Shown here: in pieces, positions 33,593 through 45,928 of the stretch | How positions within the stretch are numbered: position 1 is the first letter of the stretch | Layout: each line of letters starts with the position of its first letter | NCBI RefSeq assembly: GCF_001642475.1 | Contig: NW_019173942.1 | Coordinates: 310,001-374,000, forward strand | Direction of reading: 5' to 3' | DNA: 64,000 bases | DNA from: Fonsecaea monophora | Taxonomy: Eukaryota > Ascomycota > Eurotiomycetes > Chaetothyriales > Herpotrichiellaceae | Made by a program: the position numbers and the translations under genes | Notes under the pieces: model-generated | Database searches by the model: none | Seen by the model: only the letters and a program-made list of their open reading frames with translations | Told to the model about the DNA's origin: nothing

Positions 33593-36097
33593 TCATGCAA
33601 CCTGTTCGATCGTTCGTTCTCTCGCGTCAGCTACTAAGATGCTCGGCCCTGGCGCACCGAAGCTGGCTGTTCTGGGCCTCGCCAAGGCATCTTTGGAGGT
33701 CATGGCAGATGTGTGCGCTCTCGAGAGCACTGGCCCTCCAGAACAAAAGCTCGAGGTTCTCATGTGGGCGTCTTCCTCCTCAGCCCAGGCGAGGCTTTCG
33801 TCTGGAAGCAGGACAGCGCGGTCGATGCTGACGGGGAGCCCGCGGTGGCGCCCACGAAGCATAACGGCGCACAGGATCAGCTTGCTCGCGAGGTGCCACG
33901 CTCCAGAAAAGCTGTAGTTGTTCCACGGCACGCCGACACTGATACCCACACAGCCATACCCACTGACCACCTCGAAGATGACGTTGAACGTGGAGAAGCT
34001 GACAGGGTCACGCTCAAACTGGCCCGTCTCAATGGCAGTGATGGCGAAAATGGCGATGGCAATCCACCACAAGTCGTGGCCCAATTGGGATCGCAATTGG
34101 AGTCGGACAAAATCTTGCCGAGTCCAGACAGGAGTGTTGGCTGATGGGCCACCATGTGTCATTGTGATGGTCCGTCGGAGACCGTTTAGGAATCCTGTCT
34201 TCTTGTTCTCTCGCGTAGCATCGTCGTTCTCTTGATAGATTGGCAGTTCGTCCGCGAAGATGCCCAGCGACCTCTCTTCGTAAACATTCGTGTTTCGAAT
34301 TGTCATCGTGACCGGAAAGGCGCTCAAATACATCATGAGAACGTAGAGCACTAGCAGCCCGGAACGCAGGCCTGGTATGGAGACGACATAGAATCCGCCA
34401 CTCCTCACAGCCAAGGCTTGAAATAATCCCGCAACAATTCGAAATCCTGTTGGGAGTGAGTCTACCACCTCATTGCCAATGTTGAGCAATTCGAACGCAA
34501 CCCAGTCAATAGTGTTCAGAACAACCACCGAGGCCACCAACCACCATGTCGCCGCGCTCGGGAACAAGTTCGTGTAAACCCTTCGCGGATGGTCGAGGCA
34601 GAATTGAATGGTGCGCCTTCGTCTCTGCCAGTCTGGCGAGGGATGATCTTCTGGAATTAGCTTTTTGAACACCCACAGTATCCCTCGCAGAAAAGCAGGA
34701 AACAGGGTATTTCCCGCCAGGATGAGCAAACTAAGCGTCAGGAGGCAGTAGTAACTCCGGTTCAGAGCGACGGCGTTGGCATCTAGGAGAGCCATGCCGC
34801 TGTTATTGAATGCGCTAATAGCGAAAAAGGCTCCAGTCCAGTAAGGGTTGAGACTACATCGAGGGTCAGTTTCGTTGTCTAATGTCCGACTGTGTCAGGT
34901 AGCTTACCCATTCTCCTGCGTCGTACTGGGACGGTTAGCGGTGAGCCAGGCACCGACACCAAGCGCGCCGAAGAGCTGAAACAGCACAAAATAGGTCGGC
35001 ACAAGCCAGGAAAGCAAGCGGATTGCATCGTATTCGATCCCCCCCAGCATTTTTCTCTCCCTCTCGCTGAGATGGTGGAACTGTGAGTTCCTCCCAAGAT
35101 ATCCATGGAGGGTGTCAAGGTATTTGTTGAGTTTATTTGCTAGTGGACCCTCAGGGGGAAGGTCGTCCTCGATGGCCGATTCTGGCATCGAATACGGGAA
35201 TTCCAAAGGCTGCGTATTGCGCGGATGATTGTCGAGCCTCCGCGCACCAACACCTCTTCCCTCGAAGAAACTTGTACTTTGGCGGATATTCCGGGCTCGA
35301 GTCTCGGTATATTCACTAGGTGGGTGTTGGACTTTGAACCTGATGTGGCTCGCAATGGGATCGTTGGAGGTGCTTCCAGCGATCGTCCCATCAACTGACG
35401 AATTGCGCCGTACGTCGGCATGCGGACTGATGGGTTCTGGACGTTCTCGCGATCTAGACGAGGCTTTGTGCTCGTCCACCTTGTGGAAATTTGACACAGG
35501 GCGCCCACGAATGGCGCCAGAGGCCACGGCAGCCTCGCGTTCGTTGTCATGGACATGATCTCTTCTCGATAATGAGAGAGTCAATGTTCGAGGCCTGTGG
35601 AGGCGATTTATCCGTCGCTCTGCAAGTTCTGCAAATTTCTTCTCAAAGGCTCGTTTCCTTATGTGGAGAATGGACGAAGAGACGAAAATCGCCGAGCCGA
35701 AGATGATGAGAAGAAATAGCATGATCTGCTGCCAGGTATTCAGCTCCGAGAGATTGACGGTGTTCAAGCCGGCCTCTGTCATGGCCGAAACGCACAGAAA
35801 GAGACTGTCGATATAGGACACCGACTTTGCCGGGGTGGACGAGCCCCAGAAAATGAGGCTAGACACCAAACATGTGACGATGAAGTAGAAGTAGTGCCAA
35901 TTGATGAAGGAGAACTCGGAAAAGACGCCGAGGACATGTTTGCGAAACAGAGCAGCGGCCCGCAGCAGGATGCTGTGTTGTTCCCTGGCATCATCGAGAG
36001 TGACCTCGTGGGACGACGGTGGTTCTGGGGAACACAAAGGGTCAGAGAGCATCCCAAAAAGAGAGGTGGCACAAAGAAAAAGTTCCTTACTTTCCAT
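33593..36097 (-). CDS. Trk-type potassium transporter
   Basis: Plasma-membrane K+ uptake protein of the Trk/Ktr/HKT superfamily. Exons 34908-36097 (ATG at 36097) and 33593-34853, intron 34854-34907 (54 nt, GTAAGC...TAG); 816 residues. The four pore loops can be followed: SAMTEAGLNTVNLS, then GLNPYWTGAFFAISAFNNSGM across the splice, AVRSGGFYVV, and VVSGYGCVGISVG; each has the filter glycine. The hydrophilic loop between the first two repeats is long (about residues 165-330, Arg/Ser-rich), as in fungal Trk1. The C terminus is an acidic, Ser-rich cytosolic tail. Possible alternative: an in-frame 66-nt intron at 36025-36090 (GTAAGG...CAG) immediately after ATGGAAA would remove 22 N-terminal residues without changing the frame. 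RNA data are needed to choose. Paralog assignment (Trk1 or Trk2) is not attempted. Confidence 0.93.
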
Positions 36098-36734
36098 GGC
36101 GGCTCGAAAACAGGGGAAATTTTCCGCCCCTGCAGATTCAAGATATCCCAGAATCGGGATCCCGGTTATTGTCGTAACGCATTGTCGATGATGGCAACGG
36201 GGTTTCTAACAAACCAGAGAATCAATGCCTGTACTGGTGAGAAGACAAGTGAAAGGGAATAGGGACGGGGGGAGGTTGCGAAGGTGATTCTCAAGCGGGA
36301 AAACTGTACGAAGTAATAATAATACGGGGACAGCGAAACGAAGGAACACGACGGTCCCTGCCAAGATCCGCAAGTAACGCCAATTCCGGATTAGGTTGCG
36401 GGCCGCTCGGCAGATGGCAGGCAGAATGTGTCCGTGATAGGGCGGCGGGAGAGGATGGCGGGGTATTCCCCTGGTATCATACCACCCACCCATGACCCCG
36501 ATCCTTGCTGGAGAAAGACAATATCTGGTAGTTATACTCGGTACATGGGTTCAGAACCACCGGAGGGGATCTTAAAAAGCTAAGTCATGTATGCGTTGGC
36601 GTAATCCTCGGGTCGATAAGAGTAGCGAGTATACCAGCCTACCTACACAACACATCGATTAGACCCTTTGACCAAAGAAACCCCACCTCTCCCAGCCAGA
36701 CAGTCAGATATCCCTCCTCTCCAACACGTTCCTC
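36098..36734. other. Upstream region of the Trk transporter gene
   Basis: 637 nt between the Trk start and the DUF2470 gene's stop (both minus strand). Holds the Trk promoter and DUF2470 3' UTR; no gene seen. Confidence 0.5.
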
Positions 36735-37442
36735 TCAATGCTGACCACCACCTTTCTTCTCCATCTCCATTGTCTTCACTATCCGGTCAAATCTGGTAAA
36801 AGATCCAAACCCCTCGATACAACAATCGACGACCCAGCACCACCAAGCTGCTGATCCCCACTCTACCCAGTGGCGCCTCAACTTTCTCTGAATGAACCAC
36901 ACCGCCTCACCGCCATGGACAACTACCAGGACACCTAGTACCGCCGGGGCTAGTGTGTAGCTCAGTTCGGCCAGCCAGGGCGCTACGCCACCAAGGCTCC
37001 ATACCTGGTAGATCCACGATCCGGACTCTGACCTGAGGGACTCGCGAAAAGGAAATGTCGTAAAAATCAAGAGACAAAGTCCAGACAACGCCCATTGCCA
37101 CACCCGATCCGGTGGCACGTACTTGCTCACCACGATGGCAGACAAATCTAGTTGCTCGAGGCAGAGTTCATGCATCGTGACGAGTCTCTCCCTGGCCTCC
37201 ATCAGGCTTTTCATGGGAGGCTCAAATTGAATAACATGTCGTCCGTAGGCTGACGAGATAATCATGTGTTCCGTCGTGATATCCAACATTTGAGCCGAGG
37301 CAGTACCGGGCGAAGGGACATGGGAGTAGTGTTGTAGGTAGAGACGAAGGGAAAGCTGATGATCTGCGTTCATGTGGGTGATGATGCGCGCCTTCATCGC
37401 CGAGACGTCAGGGGGACCGCGTGGAGTGGTAGATGCAGACAT
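36735..37442 (-). CDS. DUF2470-domain membrane protein
   Basis: 235 residues, single exon, ATG at 37442. The N-terminal DUF2470 domain is recognised by AMKARIITHMNADHQLSLRLYLQHY (positions about 37398-37324), the HMN-DH signature shared with heme-utilisation and pyridoxamine-oxidase-like proteins, and continues through MLDITTEHMII and MKSLMEARERLVTMHE. The C-terminal half carries hydrophobic segments: WALSGLCLLIFTTFPF, YTLAPAVLGVLVVVHGGEA and SAAWWCWVVDCC. This fits a small membrane-associated protein. The DUF2470 plus membrane-segment architecture is common in fungi, but its function is not known to me. Divergent from the TauD-like gene. Confidence 0.85.
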   Translation of the reverse strand: MSASTTPRGPPDVSAMKARIITHMNADHQLSLRLYLQHYSHVPSPGTASAQMLDITTEHMIISSAYGRHVIQFEPPMKSLMEARERLVTMHELCLEQLDLSAIVVSKYVPPDRVWQWALSGLCLLIFTTFPFRESLRSESGSWIYQVWSLGGVAPWLAELSYTLAPAVLGVLVVVHGGEAVWFIQRKLRRHWVEWGSAAWWCWVVDCCIEGFGSFTRFDRIVKTMEMEKKGGGQH

Positions 37443-38025
37443 TGTGATCGAGTTCAGCTAGTGATATTGTTGTCCAAGGCCGTCTGTCTGGAAAGAGCTT
37501 CTACCGCAACATCGAAAAATTATTCGGTCGTGAATGGCTACACTCTCTTTAAAATGATGACCGTGACTGTGGCTGGTCGAAATGCGGGTTTCTGTGGTTG
37601 CCTAAGCGAAATTTGGAGAGATGGAATAAGATGAAGAATCCGTGATTGATTGACTGCGTCGAGCTGCAGGAGAAAATCCAGAGAACGCAGGGAAGCGCAG
37701 GCAGATCTAGCCGTTGTGGGGCTAGAGTGTATGCTGCTTTAAAGTCACATATTGGCATCAAGTCCCCCGAAAGCATCTCTCAACCTCGACAAACCTCTCA
37801 AGACCAAGACCATCTGGTCTCCGGCTGGTCCAACGCAATGTGGAGGCCTCCAAGGTCACCATCTATTATACGCCGACTTTCACCCTCGGTGGCCATACAG
37901 AATCAAACCGACCTCCGCCTATATGAGCCACGCCATCGACCGATTTGATGGCGTCATTCAACCCATCGATATAAACCTGTCTCGTCCATGACAAGAGTCA
38001 ATATTGTCAGCATCACATCGTCAAC
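37443..38025. other. Divergent intergenic region (DUF2470 gene / dioxygenase)
   Basis: 583 nt between divergent starts; both promoters should be here. No gene seen. Confidence 0.5.
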
Positions 38026-39355
38026 ATGGCGGCGGCAGCGGTAGTAGCAACGCGACAGCCTGATATCCAGTACTCGCCCGACTTTCACAAGTATGAAGCT
38101 CGAGTCAAGCGCAGACTTGAAACAGAAAAGACGCTTGCGACCAAGACCCTCCCTGCAGGCTTCCCACGACGATTGCAGTCAGACTTCGTATGGGACGGGG
38201 CTTCCATTGCAAAAGATTTCGATTGGACATTTGTGCTGAAGCCTGAGCATATCAAGGAATTGGAACATGCCCTTGCACATTTTAAATGTCAGTCAGTCGT
38301 GTATCTGTAGCAGGTGTGCTGACATTGTTATAGCCTTGAAGAAGCCTCTGGGTTACATTGACCAAGAGACTTTCCCTCTACCAACCCTACACGAGGAGTT
38401 ACGAGGTGTCTCGCGCGAATTGCATTTCGGCCACGGATTCAAAGTCGTCAGGGGTATTCCTGTTACACGATACTCTCGAGAGGAGAACCTCATTCTTTAT
38501 GCTGGTCTTTCATCGCACATTGCTCCTCTGAGAGCGCGCCAGGACAGCCACTACAATGGTGCACCCGCCGATGTGGTCCTCGGTCATATCAAAGACCTCA
38601 GCGCAAGCAAGGAGAGGGCTAGCATTGGGGCCCCCGCTTACACTGCGGACAAGCAAGTATTCCACACTGACACTGGCGACATCGTCTCATTGTTTTGCCT
38701 GAGCCCCGCAGCAGAAGGGGGCAAAAGCAGATTGGCAAGCACTTGGCGAGTCTACAATGAACTGGCAGCAAATAGGCCAGATCTCATCGAGACGCTTTCC
38801 CAAGACTGGGTTGCCGATAACTTTGGAAATCCTGAGCAGCCATACCTATCCAAGCCCCTTCTGTTCTATCAACCCGCCACGACCCAGACCCCGGAGCGCA
38901 TCATCTTGCAATATGCTCGAAGATATTTTACGGGCTTCGGTGCCCTGCCCCGGTCTACAGCAATCCCTCCGATCACTGAAGCACAAGCTGAAGCTCTAGA
39001 TGCAATTCATTTTCTGGGAGAACGCTTCAATGTTGAACTGGATTTTCAGCAAGGTGACATCCAGTACGTAAACAATTTGGCAGTTTTTCACGCTCGCGAT
39101 GGGTTCAAGGACACGGAGGAGCAGCAGTAAGACTCATTAGTTGGTTACCCGAGCAATCTTGTACTAACAGTTGTCGCCAGACGCCACCTCGTTCGCCTCT
39201 GGCTTCGCGACCCAGAGTTTTGCTGGGAAACACCGAATGCCTTGCAACCTAAGTGGGTGCAACTGTACCATGGCGTCACCCCAGACACGCAGGTTTTTCC
39301 CTTGGAGCCATATGTTCGAAGCGCTAGCAATGGATCCCAGAAGGCTACTCAATAG
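38026..39355 (+). CDS. TauD/TfdA-family Fe(II)/2-oxoglutarate dioxygenase
   Basis: Non-heme iron oxygenase; relatives include taurine dioxygenase and gamma-butyrobetaine hydroxylase. Exons 38026-38287, 38334-39126 and 39181-39355; introns 38288-38333 (46 nt) and 39127-39180 (54 nt); 409 residues. Iron ligands are His198 and Asp200 in KQVFHTDTGDIVSLF and the distal His340 in LAVFHARDGF. The 2-oxoglutarate-binding Arg follows the second splice, in RHLVRLWLRDPE (about residue 357). Other family features are GFKVVRGIPV and YIDQETFPL. This branch (with FHTD..DIVSLFCLS and LWLRDPE) is widespread in filamentous fungi and usually annotated only as TauD-like; the substrate is unknown. The final exon is only 175 nt. 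Confidence 0.93.
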
Positions 39356-39910
39356 ATATCGGCCATTGGCCTTCCTCCAGCGCATGGCAAATCGGCGATG
39401 CCTTGTTCATAGGATGACTTGGCGAGAGAACGTGAGGTTTCATACTTCCTATTGCCGCGCACGACGGCTCTTGTGCATTGTCCATCTTCTATACTCCATG
39501 CATTCTGTTCCTTGTAAAATAGTAGATGGGCATCCTTGGCCAGGATTATTGGGGGGCTGGCATATTGCACCATCTGCTACGCTGGGCACGTCGTTAGAGC
39601 ACACGACGATCCACGCCGAGGATGGCATCTACTACTGGGCTCAAGTGGGATGTCTAACAACGCCATACCCCTGGTCAAGCACGACAATCGTGCATTGTGC
39701 AGCTGCTGCAACATCAACAACGCCATCTGCTCAGGAAATGCTCTAAGTATGTCGCGCCATGCGATTGCGTGAGGACTTTCTTTTGCCACGGGCGGCGACC
39801 TGAGAATGGCATATAAGAAAACCCGATCATGGACTTGTCCTCTCTTGCGCGAGATCCAGTTGCGTACCGTTCCGCTCCCGGGGAATATACTTTGATCCAT
39901 TATTGACAAG
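39356..39910. other. Intergenic region dioxygenase / amino-acid permease
   Basis: 555 nt between tandem plus-strand genes. Open frames here show no family resemblance. Probably a 3' UTR plus the permease promoter. Confidence 0.5.
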
Positions 39911-41885
39911 ATGGTCTCCTTGAAGTGGAGGAAACGAACCGACCCTCCGAGCCTTGTCCACGAGCAGAACGACCTCAACTCTACAACCTTCCTCGCCGAA
40001 GGGAATCTCAAGTATGCCGTTGAAAAGGGGGAGAACAGCAACGAGCCATCTTACCAGGAGGTGTCGGGGGCTCCCGTCGAGACGCGTTCACCTCTGGGTT
40101 ATCATGTCGGCCAGGTCACCATTCTGTTCCTCAACCTCTCCAAGATGGTCGGTACTGGAGTCTACTCGACCCCCGCGTCGATTCTCAAGGGTACAGGCAG
40201 CGTCGGGCTTGCTCTGATCTACTGGTTTCTCGGCTTCATCATTGCTGGATCTTCTCTATCCGTCTATCTGGAGTTCGCGAGCTACTTCCCGAACCGATCC
40301 GGCAGCGAAGTCGTGTACCTAGAACAGGCGTACCCGCGCCCTCGATACCTCTTCCCAGTCACCTTTGCGATTCAGTCCGTGCTGCTCTCGTTCAGCTCCT
40401 CGAATGCTATCGTCCTCGCACAGTATCTGTATCGCATCAATGGTGCTACTCCCACGGCCTGGGAGCTGAAAGGGGTGGCTGTCGCCGGATACACTGTGGC
40501 ATTCCTCTTCGTGGCCTTCTCAACCCGGTGGTCCTACCATATCTCCAACGCCATCGGTGTCGTCAAACTGCTGACGTTGGTCTTTGTTGCCATCACCGGC
40601 CTGGTAGTCCTCGGCGGAAACGTCTCTCGAGTGCCAGATCCCCATGCCAATTTCCGCGACGCATTCTCCAGCTTTGAAGGGGCCTCGACTTCGGCATACG
40701 GCGTGACAAATGCCCTGGTGAAAATTATCTTCTCCTACGCCGGCTATGAGAATGCCTTCAACGTCGTGAATGAAGTCAAGAACCCGGTCCGCTCCATTCG
40801 CAACTCGGGGGGCCTGTCGCTTCTCATCGTCGCCGTACTCTACATGCTGGCCAATATCGCCTATTTCTCGGCCGTCCCGAAAGAAGAGTTGGTCAAGTCG
40901 TCGCAGATCGCCGCCAGTCTGTTCTTCCAGCACGTCTTTGGGTCAAGCGGAGCCGTCAGGGGTCTCAATTTTCTGATCGCCCTGAGCGCATTTGGCAACT
41001 TGATTGCGGTGTTGTTGGGCCAGTCCAGACTGATCAGAGAGTGTGGTCGGTATGTTTCCACCTCCCTTGAATGGGAAAACCCAAGGCTGTCCCTTTTAAT
41101 GTACTAACTCTGTGCACAGGCAGGGCACTCTCCCGTTCCCAGATTTCTGGGTCAGCACTCGACCCTTTGGCACTCCTCTTGGACCTTACTCGGTGAAATG
41201 GGCATTGACGATGCTGATGATCCTTGCGCCTCCCGCGGGCGACGCTTTCGTAAGTCAACTTCCTTAACAGAACTCGTATCTGAGACCCGATCTCTCAAAG
41301 AAAAACAATTGGCTGACCAAGTCTTCCTTCTCTTTTTGTTACTGGGTATAGAACTTTGTCGTCGACCTGGCCAACTACCCAAGCTCCTTCTTCAACTTCC
41401 TCATGGCCGTGGGCATCTACTTTGTGCGGGCCCAGCGCCGGCGGCTCAACGTACCGCCGCCGTCCAAGGCGTATCGGTTCCAGGCGTGGCACGTGGCCGT
41501 CCTCTTCACCATCGCCGTCAACCTGTACATGCTGATCATGCCGTGGTACCCACCAACGGGCGGCGCGACGGGCGGCGACGTCAGCTTCTGGTACGCGACC
41601 TACGTGGTCACGGGCATCGGCATCCTGATCGCCTGCGCCGCCTACTACCTGCTGTGGGTGTACCTGCTGCCGCGCTGGCGGGGCTACCGCATCCGCCACG
41701 AAAAAGTGCTCCTCGACGGCGGCGAGGTCACGCACAAGCTCGTCAAGGTGCCCCTGGACCAGCTGGAGGCGTGGGACCGCGAGCACGACGCCCAGGGCCG
41801 GCTTCTGGGTTCCGAGGGCCGTCGGAGTGGCGACGAAACCGTCGTCGATGTGCAACATCGCTTCGACGGGGACGAGAAGTTGTGA
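39911..41885 (+). CDS. Amino-acid permease, L-type/Mup1-like (methionine permease family)
   Basis: Plasma-membrane transporter of the APC superfamily, closest in pattern to yeast Mup1/Mup3 high-affinity methionine permeases. Exons 39911-41049, 41120-41249 and 41352-41885; introns 41050-41119 (70 nt) and 41250-41351 (102 nt); 600 residues. A polar N-terminal tail of ~60 residues precedes LGYHVGQVTILFLNLSKMVGTGVYSTP, the unwound TM1 (GTGVYSTP). Later landmarks are GSEVVYLEQAYPRPRYLFP, FSYAGYENAFNVVNEVKNPVR (TM6 and loop) and LPFPDFWVSTRPFGTPLGP in exon 2. The C-terminal helices lie in exon 3, followed by an acidic tail (LDQLEAWDREHDAQGRLLG). About 12 helices can be counted. Methionine as substrate is inference from the family. 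Confidence 0.92.
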
Positions 41886-43036
41886 CGATGATGGTGACGA
41901 CGACGATGGTGATGATTATTTATTGGCTCTGTCATCCATCATCACTTTCCCAGTCACTTGTTCTCACGCATATGTCTGCAATCTCTCTCTCTCTCTTTCT
42001 CTCTGCCTCTGCCTCTGCCTCTGCCTCTCTCTTTCTCTCTGCCTCTGCCTCTGCCTCTGCCTCTCTCCTTCTGTGTACCTTCTTTCCCTTGCCCGGGCAC
42101 CTGAGCTCTCTGTGCGGCGGTACAAATGGACTAGTCTGTCTGACTACATGTCCGTGTGTGTGTGTGTGCCTCTCTCTCTATCTACCTCTCTATATCTCAA
42201 CATCAACACCACAACAATGGAACTAGCTAAATACCATGTATGTAAATAGCCATCTTTCCTCCCTATTCAGCTAGCTGGTCTAGCATATCTGTGCCTGCAT
42301 CACCGACCAACGATCACCGATCACTGGTGTTCAGTCCAATCATGATTCAAGGGGGAACGTGCATGTTCATGTTAATGTGTCGCAACCTCTTTGTCTCGGC
42401 CTCAAAGCACTATACCGTCAGTATAACATGTGATGGCCAAAGGGGCCTTAGTCTTGAAGCTTCTGCAGGTATTTGGCGGATCTGGACGATAACAGGTGTT
42501 TCAAGTAGATGTGTTATAAGGGAACTTTATGTACATGTCAGGACGAGATACAGATGGCTCACGTCAGCTCAGAAGCATTCGGCTTATAGCAACTGCGGGC
42601 AACACAGGAGATGATGATAATATATTGCCAATTTCTGACAATAGAGTATCGATGATTGAGATCGAGTAGTCTCGCCCCTATTAACGGATTCCCCCTCCTG
42701 TCCTCGATAGGCTTTCACTATCTTGAATCGCCATAGCATTGCCGTTCCCCTGTACTCCATTGCATTTTCTTGTTCCTTTAACCATATCCAACATCATAAC
42801 CCATCACGTCATAGCTCGTCTCAGTGTACTCTTGCCCCTCTTTTGTAGGGATGTAATTAGTCGGCGCAGCATATCAATCTCCTCACTGGAGCGTATACAT
42901 GCTGGAATGAGGATGGAATGCCACCGTGTTATAATTGACCTCGGTCATTCGTGATGAGCAGGAACTGGAGACTCCTCGACCGCAGAAATCTTGGTTCTGT
43001 CGGATTTTGCGTGTTGCACACAATCTTGCGTTTACC
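41886..43036. other. Convergent 3' spacer (permease / CDC24) with CT-rich minisatellite
   Basis: 1.15 kb between converging stops. Holds the pyrimidine minisatellite at 41978-42068 and TATC/TCTC runs to 42200. No supportable gene; long frames through the CT tract are repeat artefacts. Confidence 0.6.
41978..42068. repeat. CT/GCCTCT compound minisatellite
   Basis: A block of CTCTCTTTCTCTCT followed by GCCTCT units occurs twice in tandem with a ~36-nt period, flanked by CT runs. No coding function is likely. Confidence 0.85.
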
Positions 43037-45928
43037 TCAACCATTCACGATGGACTCGCCATGTGTAGCATGTGCAAACAACAACAGCTCTGCATTTTGC
43101 GGGTTCGCCGAGTTCGCAGCTTGCGTCTCACGCCAATCCAACAAAGCCTCATGAACCGCCTCGTCACTGTCGATAAGAATGAAATCGCCATCTTCATCCC
43201 GATAACGCAAACGAACAGATCCAGAGGCAATCGAATGATTCGTGAACCGTGCTAGCTTCGCATCTATACGATCGGCCAATGATCTGAACTGAATATTGCT
43301 GGCAATGATCATCGAGACATAATTCTCATCAAAGCAGACCTTGGCTTTAAGCTGACTGGGGATGTATGGTTCCCCATCGCTGGAGGGCGATGATATGGGA
43401 GGCGAGAAAGCCCGGCCTTGTGATAATGACGGTGCATGTCCAGGTCGCCTGGGATCATTGTTATACGATGGATCATAACTATAGCCATGACCCGGCATGG
43501 GAGGCCGCGGCGCCGAGGGTAGCCCAAACTGCTGATGAGGAGTGCTTCCTCGTGATGGAGGCGCGTTGTTGGGCGAATTGTTCTGACTCCTGCTCGGAGG
43601 AGCCATCTGCTTGGCCATGTGAGCGGGTATCGGCGGCACAGTTGGGACATGCTCGGTCGAAGTATACTTGCGACTCTGTTGAACCATTGGGTGCACATCA
43701 GGACTACTCGCGGACCGCATGCGAGGCACTTGCATTGCTGGGCCAGATGACTGTCCTCGACTTCGACCGTTTGCCAGGTATGGGTTGCCACTTGTTTGGC
43801 CGTTGGGGTTTCGCGCCATGGCAGGAGCAGTATTTCGATGTGACTCCGGAGGGTACATGCCGCCGCTGACTGGAGTAGTCCCTCGGTGATAACCTGCAAA
43901 TGCGGATTGGGAGCTGGACCGAGCTGAGATTGTGGAACCCGGGGGGGTATCTCGGTCAATGGGAGAGAAATACGAGCCACCGTTGAATTCATGTGGAGAT
44001 GCGCTGGGAAGTCCTCGAGTATTCAATGAAAGTGCGCCTATTTCCCCGGCGGGCACCCGCATGCGGTTCGCTGACATCTGAGGGCCGCTGCCACCACTGC
44101 CTCCTGTGGCGGAACGTGACCTGAGACTCGTGCTCGAGGCATTTCTGCTCATGCTAAATTCGGAATATCCGTTTGCATCAGTCCCGCCATAGGTTGTTGA
44201 GGAAAGTCTGCTATAATCATCGTCCTCCTCTTGTGTGAGATATGGGTTTTCCAGGTTCGCTCCTTGCAAGGAAAGAAGATGGGTTTCCGAGATGCCTCTG
44301 GCCTTAGACTCCAGCATACAAGCCGACCGTTGAGTCTCAATCAAGTTGTGCCACTTTTGTAGTGTATCATCGTTTTTAAATTTGATGTTGAATGTCTCGA
44401 TGCCGGACTCGCCTCTCCATGAAATTTGCAAGGAATAGCTTCCAGGACTTGTTGTAGGGATGACCTGGGTGACATTGGCAAAATAGATTCGTCCTTTCAG
44501 ATTCATCTTGGGTTTGCCACGTAAACTGAGAGCTGGTTTGTTGTTTGCCAATCTATTCTTCGGTTTGTTGGCATTGACATCCTTACACATGACCAAGATC
44601 CGGCTGAATAGGTAGATGTGATACTCTTTCTCGTCCGATCGAATCGCACTCTCTTTCATGACGTTGAACGTCCCAAGCAGCAGGAGTTCACCTAAGGCGG
44701 AGATCTGCAGTTGCTTCCAGTCATCTATCCGCTCTTGCAAGTCTTGAAGGGCGTCGTCTCGAGTCTCCTTGTCAATAGAAGCATCCGCTTGCATGAGCAC
44801 ATCTTGAATAATGGCAATGGCACTAGTGAGATCCGATTTCAGAGCTGGGTCTTCTATTTGATTCAGCAGGTCCTGAGGAGGTCAGCAATGATGTCTCAGG
44901 TAAATTCAACTCATACATACTTTCAGTAGAAGAGGGTATTTTGTCAGCCGCTGGAATGGTTTGAGGAGGAATCCGTTGAGGATGGTCGGATTAGCAAGCA
45001 TCTGTTTAGTCAAGGGAGATCTTGCGGTCGCAACCATTTTGTCCCATTCCTGTTGGCAACTGGCTTCACATCTCCTCTGGTTTGCGATGAAAGGCTCATA
45101 CTGCCTGAATGGATCCCTGTAGTGCACAAAGAGCCGACCCCAATTCTGTTGCTCCTCTGGCATTTCATTCTGTTGCTCGATGCGAATCAGAAACCGTTGC
45201 GCAAAGTCCAGTAGATTGTTCAGGTTGAGGAAAATGTTGTGGATGGCGTCCCCAGTCAAGGCGCCGACTTCCTCCAACTCCTTCTTCAACGCTTGCAAGT
45301 TCTGCAAGTGGTGAACATACTGTCGTTCGGTCTCTACGAGTTCTCTCAGAATATATTGTCGCCGCGTCATTGTCTTCGGCGCCTGCTCCGGAGCGTTGGA
45401 TCCGGCGTCCGTTCCTTCGCGGGAATCTTCACTGTCCGTTGATGGGTGTAGTTTGCCGCTGAGTTTCAACATATCCAGCACACGGTTCACCAGTTTTGTG
45501 ACTTTCACAAAACCAGTCGTATTGTCGCTATATAGATCGGTAACAGTAAAGGTGTCAGCTGCAGGGATATTCATCTGTTGCATGCATGACTTGATGAACA
45601 GAAATGCTGCTTCCTTGCCCACTCTGTCCGGTCGACTTGTATCCACGGTGAGGTCGCCTTCTTCTGGGTTGGAAGCATTATAGATGGTGAGTAGCGGTAA
45701 GCCACTCCGGAAACACTGCCACAGAGAAGACACTGGATCCGTCAGACCATCTGCTTCTCGCTCTTCCATTTCTTCGAGATATGGGCGAAACCCGGGCACG
45801 CCGGACAAGCGTCGCCGAAGTTTGATACATATTTGGTAGAGCGATTCTCCGTCTCTTACGTTTATGATGTTGTTTTTGTCCAACATTGGGCCATGGTCAC
45901 CATTCATGACCGCTGGAGCAGCCAACAT
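43037..45928 (-). CDS. CDC24: Rho-GEF Cdc24 (Cdc42 activator)
   Basis: Guanine-nucleotide exchange factor for Cdc42 and Rac that controls polarity and hyphal tip growth. Exons 44921-45928 (ATG at 45928) and 43037-44872, intron 44873-44920 (48 nt, GTATGT...CAG); 947 residues. Domain order: calponin-homology-like Cdc24 domain (SLYQICIKLRRRLSGVPGF, PVSSLWQCFRSGLPLLTIYN; ~25-170), DH domain (YILRELVETERQYVHHLQNL to LLKPFQRLTKYPLLLKDLL; ~190-360), PH domain (GELLLLGTFNV, YHIYLFSRILVMCKD; ~385-540), a long Ser/Pro-rich linker, and a C-terminal PB1 domain with acidic motif LRYRDEDGDFILIDSDEAV that binds the Bem1 scaffold. The ATG gives only ~22 residues before the CH domain, and the frame is open further 5' to a TAA near 45956, so a short upstream coding exon is possible. 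Confidence 0.95.

Noticed and set aside
39171..39746. 191-codon frame overlapping the last exon of the dioxygenase gene
   Set aside because: Different frame from the conserved 3' exon (RHLVRLWLRDPE) and without any recognisable feature.
41827..42249. 140-codon frame through the CT minisatellite
   Set aside because: Leu/Ser/Cys runs come from the CT repeat; starts inside the permease's last exon in another frame.
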